41,696 nt of DNA from an uncultured Alphaproteobacteria bacterium (GCA_944391705.1 CALXUN010000014.1:1-41696), one strand, 5' to 3'. Counted from the stretch's first letter, positions 7,993 through 16,704 are shown. Numbers and translations are program-made. The notes: a model not told the origin generated them from the letters alone.

Positions 7993-10900
7993 ATGCGACA
8001 CTTAAGAAAATATAATCTGAACTTAATAGGCGCCATATTTATGGCGGCAGGATTATATTTGCTTCCCTGTTCTGCTTTTGCCCAGATTTTCGGCGGTCTT
8101 TTTACCGACAGCAGCACTTTCGGCGGTCTTTTTACCGACGGCTATTCCAGCGGCAGTACTTTTGGCAGCGGCGGGTGTAATTCTTCCTGCAGTAACAGCA
8201 CTTGCCAGCTTACACTTAACAGCAATGGAGCACTACCAGAAAAATGCCCGAGCGGAACACGTTATGACGTTGATCCGAACTGTATCATGAACCAAAATGC
8301 CCAAACCGGAAGCTGTCTGGATACAATGCCGGTGGCCAGCATCAAGCGCGTTTCTGAAACCAACTGTTACCGCGCCAACGGTGCCGGCGGTAACCCTAAA
8401 CCCCGTAACCATCTGGGAACGGACTATTCGGCAACGGAAGGAACTGTGGTTACCGCTGCAGCCGATGGTACAATTGTCTGGGCCAAACCGATGGGCGGCG
8501 GCGGACGCGTTATCATCATTGAACACGAAAAAAAATGCCAATGCACTTCCGGCAGTCAGAACAGCGGCTGTGATAATAAGTATATAACCGTTTATATGCA
8601 TTTGAAAGCCTTTGCCGTTACAAGTGGCAGCGTTAAGCGCGGTGATGTTATCGGTTGGGTCGGCGGCTCAAACTATTCAAGCAGAACCGGAACTTTATGT
8701 GACTGGCCAAATAAAAAGAACGGTTGTTCTCCTTACGGCCCGCACCTGCACTTTGAAATTCACAGCGGCGCCTGGGAAAAAGGTTACAATGCACTTAAAA
8801 CGTCTATTATTAACCCCTTGTGCGACGACATTCAGACTTTTTGCGGCGGCTGCCCTTATGATGTTGAGCAATGCCAGGGAAAAACAGGTACAAATGAATG
8901 GGAAGAATTGTCAGATGAAGCCGCGGAAACAAAATCGGCAGCTTCTGCTGTTGGCTCTATGACTCCCGAGGCCTTTGGCGCTGATGAAAACACCGTCTAT
9001 TCGGCCGAGACAGACTGTTCTTTGGAAAAATTTTTACCGACAACCGAGGAATGCTGGTTCTGTCCGCTGTTCAGAGTGCTTTTTAATACCTCAAGCACCA
9101 TTGCTCTAAATTCTTACAAAGCTCTGTCCAGCGGTGTTGCCAATCTGGTTATTGCCTGCTTTGCTTTATGGGTCAGCCTTTTTGTGTTGCGCAATGTTGC
9201 CTCGGTGGAGGTGAAAGATCCGCGGAAAATGATACAAGAATTCTTGGTTCAGGCTTTCCGGGTTTTGGTTGTGGTTTTAATCTTAAAAGTCAATTTTTTC
9301 CAAGTTATCGGCTTAACACTGGAACCGGTCTTTAATACCGGTATGGCTTTTGTGCAAACAATTACCGGGAAAGGCACATATAACAGCAGCAACCCGAGCC
9401 AACAAGTATCCTGCCCGGCTGATGCTGAATATATGAAAAATATCATGGGATATGATTTAAATACCGGGTTTACGGCCAATTCTTCGGGCGGATTGCCTTT
9501 GTCCATGGGGCAAAACATTGTTTGTACGATTAAAAGTATTCAGGATTCTGTCGGCAAAATGATGGCCTACGGACGGCAAGCCATATGTGTGGCCTGGCGG
9601 GACAAAGCATTTATTAAATATATTATTCCGTCTTTTCCTTATCTGCTTACGGGTTTAGTCATTTATCTTGGCGGTCTTGTTTTACTGCTGGCTTTTCCAT
9701 GGTGTCTGGTTGATGCCGTATTGCAAATGTCGATTGCATCAGGTTTGGCACCGGCTGCCATCGGTGCCTGGGCATTTAAAATAACTTCGGGATACTTAAA
9801 GAAAATCTGGGATTTCTTTATGAACGCCATGTTTAACTTCGTTTTCTTAAGCATTATTATTTATGTTATCATGACGGTTATTGACCAGTTTATGCGCGCC
9901 TTAAATGAACATGCCGGAAATACTACCGATTATGATTTTTTGGTCGATCCGATTAACGGTCTGGCTTATTGGGGAATTACCGGCACGAAGCTCGTGGTTG
10001 TCTGCCTGATGGGATGGGTGTTTTTGGATGAAGGCAAAGATTTTGCCGGTCACTTTGCCAAAGGTGCCGACATGGGTAATATCGGCCGTCATGTCGGCGG
10101 TGCTTTTGCCCAAGGGGCACAAAAGGTCGGCGGAACGGCAGCCAAAGCCGGGAAAAAACTCGGTGCGGCCGTTGGCTCAGCCGGTGCACAAGTCGCTGAC
10201 CATTTTATCGGTTCCAGAATCAGACGAGCTCGCGATAATCACCGTATTAACCAGGTTAAGAAAAACGGCCGGGCTCTCTTTGATGCGGACGGCAATGTTG
10301 TCGGCTATGAAAAAACATCCCGTAATCTTTTGGGACAAAAAGTTACCCGCCGGGTATCCGTCGGCGCTGACGGGAAAGAGCTGTTTTCAAAAGACAAACA
10401 GACACTTGGCTCCGAATTGCGCAATAAAGCTCGTAACGCTGCCAATCAGCGGCGGTTAAACAAAATGATGAAGAAAGGAAAACAAATTCTGGATAATAAC
10501 GGCAATGTCGTGGGTTATGAGATGGAACACCGTAATGCGTTTGGGCAAAAAGTCAAAATAACGGCTATGAAGAATGCCGACGGTACTTTTGATTTTAATC
10601 AAGAAAAGAATTCTTTAAGAATGGAAATACTTGCCAGAATGTCTAAACCGGGTTCGGCCGTTAATAACTTTGCCCAACAAAATTCCGTATTTAAGAAAAA
10701 ATCCTTAAACAAAGTCAACAACGGCGGCGAAAGCATTACATCCGACCATCTGATGTCGGTGCGGGAAAGAAGAGATTCCAACGGCAACGTTATTCAACGT
10801 GATATTGCTTTTAATACAAAAACCGTTAAATATTTGGTCAATAAAGACGGAACGCTGAATATGAACATGGTTAACCAAATCATGCAAGGTTCACGCTTTG

Positions 10901-11412
10901 ATCAAAATACCGTCAAAGAAGCTTTAGCCATGGAAGTCCTGAAAGCTCGCGGTATTTCCATTGGTAACAAATTTGCCGGACGACAAATCAGCTTTGATAA
11001 CAACGGGGTTATGCACCTTAAACAACAAAACTTCGACGGTTCCATAACTGAGCTAAATATGGGCATTGGCGGAAAGAACCAAAATCAGATGTTAACCGAG
11101 ATTAAAACAACTTTTGCTGATGGCAGTTACTCGGTTAATGTTGATAACGGCATTATGAAGAAAAACATTAATTATCGTAAAGGAAGTTCCGCAGCATCGG
11201 TTTCTTACGGCTTTAACGATGAATACTACCGTCGTTATAAATATTTCAAACCCCTTAACAGCCAGGGAGACTTTGCTCCGGGAATGGATAAAGATGCTGC
11301 CATGTTTGGTTTTAGCGAATATGACAAAGAAATCCATACCCGACAGGTCTTTACCGGACGGGCCCAAGCTGCTGATACAAATTATACCAGCATTTTCGGT
11401 GAAAACGGATAA
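7993..11412 (+). CDS. M23 peptidase-VirB6/TrbL-like fusion protein D
   Basis: A 1139-aa multidomain protein. Residues 1-30 are a signal peptide (CSAFA); a duplicated FGGLFTD motif follows. Residues about 120-275 are an M23 (LytM/lysostaphin-type) domain with all zinc and catalytic residues: H140 and D144 in NHLGTDY, H203 in YMHL, and H251/H253 in PHLHFE. Residues about 350-680 are a VirB6/TrbL membrane domain starting with ECWFCPLFRVLF and including CLVDAVLQMS and GAWAFKITSGYLKKIW. The tail (about 690-1139) carries repeated modules of the form DxNGNVVGYE...R N.GQKV. It should cleave peptidoglycan cross-links locally while anchored in the inner membrane. ATG7993 is chosen because AAGAGGG lies 4 nt upstream. 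Confidence 0.83.
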   Translation: MRHLRKYNLNLIGAIFMAAGLYLLPCSAFAQIFGGLFTDSSTFGGLFTDGYSSGSTFGSGGCNSSCSNSTCQLTLNSNGALPEKCPSGTRYDVDPNCIMNQNAQTGSCLDTMPVASIKRVSETNCYRANGAGGNPKPRNHLGTDYSATEGTVVTAAADGTIVWAKPMGGGGRVIIIEHEKKCQCTSGSQNSGCDNKYITVYMHLKAFAVTSGSVKRGDVIGWVGGSNYSSRTGTLCDWPNKKNGCSPYGPHLHFEIHSGAWEKGYNALKTSIINPLCDDIQTFCGGCPYDVEQCQGKTGTNEWEELSDEAAETKSAASAVGSMTPEAFGADENTVYSAETDCSLEKFLPTTEECWFCPLFRVLFNTSSTIALNSYKALSSGVANLVIACFALWVSLFVLRNVASVEVKDPRKMIQEFLVQAFRVLVVVLILKVNFFQVIGLTLEPVFNTGMAFVQTITGKGTYNSSNPSQQVSCPADAEYMKNIMGYDLNTGFTANSSGGLPLSMGQNIVCTIKSIQDSVGKMMAYGRQAICVAWRDKAFIKYIIPSFPYLLTGLVIYLGGLVLLLAFPWCLVDAVLQMSIASGLAPAAIGAWAFKITSGYLKKIWDFFMNAMFNFVFLSIIIYVIMTVIDQFMRALNEHAGNTTDYDFLVDPINGLAYWGITGTKLVVVCLMGWVFLDEGKDFAGHFAKGADMGNIGRHVGGAFAQGAQKVGGTAAKAGKKLGAAVGSAGAQVADHFIGSRIRRARDNHRINQVKKNGRALFDADGNVVGYEKTSRNLLGQKVTRRVSVGADGKELFSKDKQTLGSELRNKARNAANQRRLNKMMKKGKQILDNNGNVVGYEMEHRNAFGQKVKITAMKNADGTFDFNQEKNSLRMEILARMSKPGSAVNNFAQQNSVFKKKSLNKVNNGGESITSDHLMSVRERRDSNGNVIQRDIAFNTKTVKYLVNKDGTLNMNMVNQIMQGSRFDQNTVKEALAMEVLKARGISIGNKFAGRQISFDNNGVMHLKQQNFDGSITELNMGIGGKNQNQMLTEIKTTFADGSYSVNVDNGIMKKNINYRKGSSAASVSYGFNDEYYRRYKYFKPLNSQGDFAPGMDKDAAMFGFSEYDKEIHTRQVFTGRAQAADTNYTSIFGENG
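10255..10625 (+). repeat. Two intragenic repeats in the tail of protein D
   Basis: Two modules of about 50 residues are alignable by eye: 10255-10415 (FDADGNVVGYEKTSRNLLGQ) and 10462-10625 (LDNNGNVVGYEMEHRNAFGQ), each followed by a K/R-rich strand, a D-G turn and a helix (GSELRNK; RMEILAR). A weaker third copy may follow at about 10740-10900 (SNGNVIQRDIAFNTKT). Confidence 0.65.
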
Positions 11413-11491
11413 ACAGAAAATCAAGCGGCTTTATAAACAGCTTTGTAATAAAATTAAAAATAAGTTTTTTATTAACGTTTTGTTCACTTTA

Positions 11492-11506
11492 TACAAACAT
11501 TGTACA
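11492..11506. promoter_or_regulatory. Candidate operator, TACAA-ACA-TTGTA palindrome
   Basis: A perfect 5-bp inverted repeat with a 3-nt centre, extended to TACAAACATTGTACA, lies just upstream of the promoter-like sequence of the double-HTH regulator. A 13/15 match occurs at 14848-14862. Binding by the adjacent regulator is inference. Confidence 0.35.
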
Positions 11507-11509
11507 TTT

Positions 11510-11539
11510 TTGTCTTGCATATTTTGAAGCAGGTATTAT
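11510..11539 (+). promoter_or_regulatory. Candidate promoter of the double-HTH regulator
   Basis: TTGTCT (11510-11515) and TATTAT (11534-11539) with an 18-nt spacer, 37 nt before the start codon. It lies next to the palindrome at 11492-11506. Confidence 0.4.
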
Positions 11540-11575
11540 TATATGCTTAGTTTTTAAATTGTGTAAGAGGCTAAT

Positions 11576-12553
11576 ATGGAAGAAATTATTTTCCCGAATC
11601 AAATCAGAATGCACAGAAGGTTAAGAGGGATGTCCATGCAGGAACTGGCCGATCATTTGGGCGTCAGCCTTTCTGCCATTTCCAAAATTGAAAAGGGATA
11701 CCGCCGGCTTAATCAGGAACAATTAATTCAAGTCGCCGAATTGACGGATTGTTCTTTGCAGGATTTGTATGTTAATGAACAAAATTCTCAACAGGAAGTC
11801 GTGTTAGCCTGGCGGCGTGAACAGGAACGGCGCAGTAAAATCAACGAATCTGCCGGCTTGAAAACGCTTGGCGCCGCTTTGCGTCATTTGCGCACTGACC
11901 GTGGTCTGACTTTGATGGAAGTTGCCGAAAGCGCCGATATGACTTTGTCTGTCTACCACCGGATTGAAATGGGACAGCGTGAAGTTTCCGATAAAGAATA
12001 TCAAAATATTGCCCGGGCATTATCATTAACAGTTGAAAAGCTGAAAGAAGAGGTTCAACGTTTGGATGATGCCGGTCAACTGGAAGATATTATTCAGAAA
12101 AACGATACAAAATATAAATTGCTTGCCACACCAAAAGGTGCTCCGGCTGCAGTTTATACGGCATTTCCCAATGAAAATGCCAAAATCAAGGTTTTTGGCA
12201 TTGCCGGACGGGATGGAAATATTATCATTAACCGTGATGACGAAGAAGCCAAAGAAGTTGCCAGACCGGTACAGCTTATTCATAAAAAAGATGCTTACGG
12301 TGTTAACTTATGTACCCGCCGTCTGGGGTCGTTATTGCCTAACCGTGCCATCTTGTTTGCCGATCCGCAGGATGTTGTCAGCGTCGGAGATATTGCTCTG
12401 TATTATATTGACGATACAACAGCTCAAATTTTAAGCATCCGGGAAGATGACAGCGGGCAGCTTTACGGTGTACGTTGGAATCCGGATGAAAAAATAAAAT
12501 TAACAAATAATGACTTAAGTAAGATGCATAAAATCGTTGCTATCAATCTTTAA
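11576..12553 (+). CDS. Double XRE-HTH regulator with S24-like C-terminal domain
   Basis: A 325-aa regulator with two XRE/Cro-type helix-turn-helix domains: residues about 8-62 (MSMQELADHLGVSLSAISKI) and about 98-152 (LTLMEVAESADMTLSVYHRI). A LexA/CI-like C-terminal fold follows (about 180-325) with PNRAILFADPQDVVSVGDIALYY. The usual self-cleavage Ser in a GDSM-type motif is not present (the aligned place reads CTRRLG), nor is an obvious catalytic Lys, so it probably does not self-cleave; sensing by ligand binding is possible. It lies between the VirB6-like run and the secretin-like operon and may control one or both. A clear terminator follows. Confidence 0.8.
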   Translation: MEEIIFPNQIRMHRRLRGMSMQELADHLGVSLSAISKIEKGYRRLNQEQLIQVAELTDCSLQDLYVNEQNSQQEVVLAWRREQERRSKINESAGLKTLGAALRHLRTDRGLTLMEVAESADMTLSVYHRIEMGQREVSDKEYQNIARALSLTVEKLKEEVQRLDDAGQLEDIIQKNDTKYKLLATPKGAPAAVYTAFPNENAKIKVFGIAGRDGNIIINRDDEEAKEVARPVQLIHKKDAYGVNLCTRRLGSLLPNRAILFADPQDVVSVGDIALYYIDDTTAQILSIREDDSGQLYGVRWNPDEKIKLTNNDLSKMHKIVAINL

Positions 12554-12560
12554 TCTTATA

Positions 12561-12590
12561 AAACTCCGCGATGAACACGGAGTTTTTTTT
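12561..12590 (+). terminator. Intrinsic terminator after the double-HTH regulator
   Basis: Stem AAACTCCG (12561-12568) with CGGAGTTT (12578-12585), 9-nt loop, then a T run to 12590. Confidence 0.85.
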
Positions 12591-12614
12591 AATTATTAAC
12601 TTGAAATTTACTCC

Positions 12615-12641
12615 TTGACGATTAGAATGCTAGGATAGTAA
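12615..12641 (+). promoter_or_regulatory. Weak promoter candidate for the 12.67-kb operon
   Basis: TTGACG (12615-12620) and TAGTAA (12636-12641), spacer 15 nt, which is short. It is placed here because a terminator closes the unit upstream and a new transcript must start in this gap. Confidence 0.3.
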
Positions 12642-12671
12642 AAGTGTTGCATTTTTAACAAGGGATTGATT

Positions 12672-14819
12672 GTGGCTGACGAGTTAATAGAAAATGCCGA
12701 ATTTGGCAGAAAACGTAAAAACGAAGAAGAACCAATTCTTGTTGCACAACGTTTTTTAAACATCTACCGGCAGATGCATATTTTTAACAAAGAACGGCAG
12801 AATCAGTTTGACGACATGCTTTTGGAACTTTCTCCCGATGTCCGGATATTGCTAAGTACTCTTCCGGGCGGTTCTTTGTTGTTGGAACATATTGAAGAAC
12901 TGGAACAAAAACGGGGACTTGTTTCAGCGCCAATCAAAAAAGAAAATACTTTCAGGAAAAAAGCCGGTAAAGAAAATGAAACTTCAGCCGAAAAAGGCAA
13001 CAAAGCCGCTGTCGGCAGCGTTGTTATAGACTCTTCTTTTGCAACGGAGCTTTCTTCTTCTTTGTCACTGGCATTACAGCAGACCGAAAAGCGCTATAAA
13101 GATGACATAAAAACTTTAACCGAAACAATCACCCAGTCTATAATGGCTTCACAATCTGCTATTGCCAACATGATGAAAGACATTTTAATTGCCTCGCGAA
13201 ATAAGAATTTTTCAGGCAATGACAATGTTTCTCTTCGGGCTGTATCCGATGAAAATATTCCGGCCGTATCAAAACATGTTCCGACAACAGCAGCTTCTGA
13301 TGAAGGTGTAAACAACAGGCAATCATCTGAAATCTTAGTATCTGAAAATGCTGAGATATCTAAGACCAATGAAACTCCGCAAACGGAAATAGTTAAAGCT
13401 GACGATGCACCGCAAACGGAAGCTGTTAAGACTGATGATGTCTCGCAATCGGAACAAGTTTTGCAAAGTTCTCCTTTGGTTACTGAAGAGAGTGTTGAAA
13501 CAAAAGAAAATAAATCTTCCAAAAAACAAAAAAACAAAAAATCCGAAACCGAAAAAGAGTTTGAGGCAGCTCCCGTAAATGTACCTTTTTTCCAGTCTTC
13601 CAAAAACTTTGACAGTATATCTGAAAATTTCCCGGATAAAACCATTCAAACAAAAAGCGAAAAAAATTTAACGGCACAAACTTCTGAATTGACCAGAGAA
13701 TCAGATGTTCAAGAAAAAGCTGATACTTTGGACAACACCCAAAAAACATTATCTGTTTTGCCTTCCGATACGGAAACTTCTGAAAACATTTCAGAACCAG
13801 TCGAAAATATAGCAACAGAAGAAAACAGTAACGAAAAAGCTCCGATTAACTTTGGAAAAATAAGTGCTCTTGCCAGTGATCTGGCAAAAAAAATCGGCAA
13901 AAACAGAAAGAACAAGAAAGCAACCGATGATGTTTTAACAGAAGACATTTCATCAACTTCAACAGAAGACTTATCAGAAACAACTTCCTTGGTAACTGCC
14001 GCCGATAACTTGGAATCAACCGAAAAAAATGCAGATATTTCGGATGATTTTCAAACACTGACAGATGGTATGGAAAAAATTGTTCCCGAACAAGATACTC
14101 GTATTGAAGAAATCAATATTCAGGATGAAAATCAGGCATTTTCAAATGAAACCGGCGAAGCGGAGGACTTATCTCAAAAGGATTTGGATATCTCTAAGGA
14201 AGACTTTAATTTTGATGATATGTTAAATGATATCCAGGAAAACAAGCAGGATATTTTTTCAATTGATAACACCACGGCTGCGCCCGGTGACAAACCCGAT
14301 GATGCGTTGTACAAAGAAGAACTCAATCAAATTCGTGAAGCCCTGCAAAATTCAAAGCCTGAAAAAGATATTAACGAAACAGTCGTCGAGGAAGAAAAGA
14401 AACTTAACGATACTGCCGATAATATTTCCGAATCCAAAAGAAATTTTGAGTCTCCTGTAATGGATAAACCGGATTTATCCGAACCTGAAAACTTTATATC
14501 ATTAGATGATTTACCGGATACCCCGATTTCGCTTGATGATATTTCGGAAGATCCTATTTCTTTAGATGATTTTGAAGATGATTCCGATTATAATCAGAAA
14601 AATTCCACGATATCAGAAGAAAACACAGAAGCCTCATATTCAAATCCCGGCGATGAACAGGACTGGGAATGGGAATATGTCGACGACAACAACGCTAATG
14701 ATGAAGACTGGGAATGGGAATATGTTGAAGATGACGGAAACGGCGGTGACGATTCTGAGGATTGGGAATGGGAATATGTTGAAGATAATGAAACCCCGGA
14801 TAATAACAATAATAAATAA
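12672..14819 (+). CDS. Large acidic disordered protein with C-terminal DWEWEYV repeats
   Basis: A 715-aa protein, family not recognised. Residues about 10-95 are helical (FLNIYRQMHIFNKERQ; LLLEHIEELEQ) and about 125-180 form another helical stretch (LQQTEKRYKDDIKTL). The rest is low-complexity, rich in Glu, Asp, Ser, Thr and Lys, with repeats such as TEIVKADDAPQTEAVKTDDV and SLDD motifs (ISLDDLPDTPISLDD). The C-terminus has three DWEWEYV motifs at residues 664, 679 and 697. No signal peptide or membrane helix is seen, so it should be cytosolic. GTG12672 is preferred over TTG12666 because AAGGGA lies 6 nt upstream. It is first in a group with a secretin-like gene and may be a cytosolic scaffold or recruiting factor (inference). 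Confidence 0.75.
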   Translation: MADELIENAEFGRKRKNEEEPILVAQRFLNIYRQMHIFNKERQNQFDDMLLELSPDVRILLSTLPGGSLLLEHIEELEQKRGLVSAPIKKENTFRKKAGKENETSAEKGNKAAVGSVVIDSSFATELSSSLSLALQQTEKRYKDDIKTLTETITQSIMASQSAIANMMKDILIASRNKNFSGNDNVSLRAVSDENIPAVSKHVPTTAASDEGVNNRQSSEILVSENAEISKTNETPQTEIVKADDAPQTEAVKTDDVSQSEQVLQSSPLVTEESVETKENKSSKKQKNKKSETEKEFEAAPVNVPFFQSSKNFDSISENFPDKTIQTKSEKNLTAQTSELTRESDVQEKADTLDNTQKTLSVLPSDTETSENISEPVENIATEENSNEKAPINFGKISALASDLAKKIGKNRKNKKATDDVLTEDISSTSTEDLSETTSLVTAADNLESTEKNADISDDFQTLTDGMEKIVPEQDTRIEEINIQDENQAFSNETGEAEDLSQKDLDISKEDFNFDDMLNDIQENKQDIFSIDNTTAAPGDKPDDALYKEELNQIREALQNSKPEKDINETVVEEEKKLNDTADNISESKRNFESPVMDKPDLSEPENFISLDDLPDTPISLDDISEDPISLDDFEDDSDYNQKNSTISEENTEASYSNPGDEQDWEWEYVDDNNANDEDWEWEYVEDDGNGGDDSEDWEWEYVEDNETPDNNNNK
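14661..14780 (+). repeat. Three in-frame DWEWEYV-coding repeats
   Basis: The DNA core tgggaatgggaatatg occurs three times, with motif starts at 14661, 14706 and 14760 (steps of 45 and 54 bases). Each encodes Asp-Trp-Glu-Trp-Glu-Tyr-Val followed by acidic residues. Confidence 0.9.
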
Positions 14820-14847
14820 TTCCAGGCAAATAGTGTAAAAAGTCATT

Positions 14848-14862
14848 TACAAAAAATGTACA
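14848..14862. promoter_or_regulatory. Second copy of the TACAA...TGTACA motif
   Basis: TACAAAAAATGTACA matches 13 of 15 bases of the motif before the double-HTH regulator gene (11492-11506). It lies 33 nt upstream of the 14895 start codon and could allow regulated transcription from inside the operon. Confidence 0.3.
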
Positions 14863-14894
14863 CTTAATTATTCTTGTAGAAGGGAGAGTGAGAT

Positions 14895-15446
14895 ATGGAA
14901 AATAAAACAAATGTTGCGCCGGTTACCAAAGAAGACCTCTGGTATGTTGATAACTATCTGGTCTTAAGGGATTATTATGACCGGACGATTTCCCGGATTG
15001 CCGCCCGCTGTGTCAGAATGGGCAACATTGCCATGGAAGAATACCCTTTTTATTCTTATATTCTTGATGTTTTGGAAGAAATTTGCGATACCGGCAATTA
15101 TATCATGTCTCACCGTGAGCTTTATCCTTATGTTGAGAAAAAAATTGCCGGCGGTATTAAGGCTTTACAAAAAAATTTAAGTATTTACCAGCAAGAATTG
15201 CAAAACAATTCCTCACCTGAAATGATTAAACAGGATCCTCAGGAATTAAATAAAATGAAAGAAGCTTTAGGTGAAATTGATAAATCGGTTGACCCGACGG
15301 TCGGTGCCGGAATGAATATTGATGATGTGGTTAATAAGCTTTTGGAAGAAGATAAAAAAGAAAAAGAACATCAGGCTCAAGTTTCTACCAAACCGCAAGA
15401 GGCCGTTTCTTCTCCGGGCAACATTCAAAATAACGGAGAACAATAA
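14895..15446 (+). CDS. Helical cytosolic protein of the secretin-like operon, unknown function
   Basis: A 183-aa protein without signal peptide or membrane segment, mostly helical. A well-ordered N-terminal part (about 10-110: YVDNYLVLRDYYDRTISRIA; YSYILDVLEEICDTGNYIM) is followed by a charged tail with a DDVVNKLLEEDKKEKE helix and a disordered end. AAGGGAG lies 9 nt upstream of the ATG. The stop codon is one base from the start of the secretin-like gene, so translation is coupled. No family recognised; its position suggests a cytosolic or peripheral component of the same apparatus. Confidence 0.75.
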   Translation: MENKTNVAPVTKEDLWYVDNYLVLRDYYDRTISRIAARCVRMGNIAMEEYPFYSYILDVLEEICDTGNYIMSHRELYPYVEKKIAGGIKALQKNLSIYQQELQNNSSPEMIKQDPQELNKMKEALGEIDKSVDPTVGAGMNIDDVVNKLLEEDKKEKEHQAQVSTKPQEAVSSPGNIQNNGEQ

Positions 15447-15447
15447 G

Positions 15448-16704
15448 ATGATAAAAAAGATTTTCCTTCTTTCCGGTCTGTGGGCAGTTTTAACATTAAC
15501 AGCCTGCCAAAGTTCTAAAAATGAACCTTTGGAAGAAATTATTGTCGATCCGGAAGTTAATGCCGAAGTTGTGTATCCGCTCGATTCTCGTTCTATCCGG
15601 ACACCGGACGGGGCCAATGCCCTGGATTTGGAAACCCCCTTGCGCTGCAACGTCAACTGGGAAACCCAGCAAATGGTTTTAACCCTTCCCTTTAACAATT
15701 CCGTTTTCCGTATGGAGCGTTTGGAACGTAACGACAAGTTGCCGCGTTTTGAAGTAACCGGCTTTACTTTTGAGACAATGCCGGCAGAAAAAGCCCTTTA
15801 TAAGCTAACCAAAGAAGCCGGCATTAAACTGGTTGCAAAAGATGCTCCTTATGCCAGTTTGTCCGGAGATAACTTAAAAGGTGAATTTACCGATGTCGTC
15901 AATATGATAACCGAGGCTGCTGAAATTTATTATTCTTATGATGCCGAAAAGAAAATCATGACTTTATCGCGCCGGGCAAACCTGATTTTGTATGTGCCGC
16001 CGTCAAGACCGATTATTTTGGCTTTCTTAGACGTTTTACGCGGTTCGGGAATTACGGATATGACAACCAACTGGGCTGATTATTCCATTACTTTTGATGC
16101 CGACATTGAATTAAAAAATAAAATTACGGCTCTAATCGGTTATTTTGAAAATAACCCGAATTTGGTAGCGTATGATGTCAGCGTTTTTAAAATTTATCCT
16201 AACGATGGTTGTGATGTTGAATGGAAAGGGTTGTTGGATGCTTTTCATTTCGGAACAATTACTACGGCGCAAACCGGCGTTATCGGACGGGTGCTGACAA
16301 CAACAAACGAAATCAGCATTGAAAATTTACGCTACTTCTTGGGACAAAAAGCAAATATTGTTTCCGTTTCAGAAGGAAAGTTTATTGTTCCCAATCTTTG
16401 GCTTTCTCGTTTTGATGTCGGAAAATGCGGCAAAATCAAGTGTGCCGAGGCTGAATTGTCGATTTTGGCCAAAGCTTCGGTCGAAAAAGACAATCATATA
16501 ACAACCGACGTTACGCTGGAAACCACCAAAGGTCAGATAACGCAATTTAAGGTTCGCAACAAACTTGGCGAAAACTTTATGATTATCGGTTTGCCAAATG
16601 AATTATTCGGGCAAAAAACGCCCAGATCGGAAACTGTAATCTTTATGGTGCCGCGCTTAATCAGAACATTAAAGACAACAGAAACGATTAAAAACAGAAT
16701 TTAG
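15448..16704 (+). CDS. Secretin-like outer-membrane lipoprotein
   Basis: A 418-aa protein with a lipobox LTAC (Cys20). Residues about 85-215 resemble the small N-domains of secretins (EKALYKLTKEAGIKLVAKDA; PPSRPIILAFLDVL). The C-terminal part (about 255-410) has the alternating beta pattern of a secretin core, with the typical end ENFMIIGLPNELF followed by TVIFMVPRLIR. Lipid-anchored secretins of this size occur in type IVb pilus (PilN-like) and related systems. The core is rather short for a full secretin (the usual lengths are 450-700 aa), so a reduced or ring-partner form is possible. The start is set by the lipoprotein signal and the TAAGATG junction with the previous gene. Confidence 0.65.
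   Translation: MIKKIFLLSGLWAVLTLTACQSSKNEPLEEIIVDPEVNAEVVYPLDSRSIRTPDGANALDLETPLRCNVNWETQQMVLTLPFNNSVFRMERLERNDKLPRFEVTGFTFETMPAEKALYKLTKEAGIKLVAKDAPYASLSGDNLKGEFTDVVNMITEAAEIYYSYDAEKKIMTLSRRANLILYVPPSRPIILAFLDVLRGSGITDMTTNWADYSITFDADIELKNKITALIGYFENNPNLVAYDVSVFKIYPNDGCDVEWKGLLDAFHFGTITTAQTGVIGRVLTTTNEISIENLRYFLGQKANIVSVSEGKFIVPNLWLSRFDVGKCGKIKCAEAELSILAKASVEKDNHITTDVTLETTKGQITQFKVRNKLGENFMIIGLPNELFGQKTPRSETVIFMVPRLIRTLKTTETIKNRI

Noticed and set aside
13094-13645. Ser/Phe-rich open frame on the minus strand
   Set aside because: Shadow of the acidic disordered protein; the composition mirrors its Glu/Ser/Lys codons.
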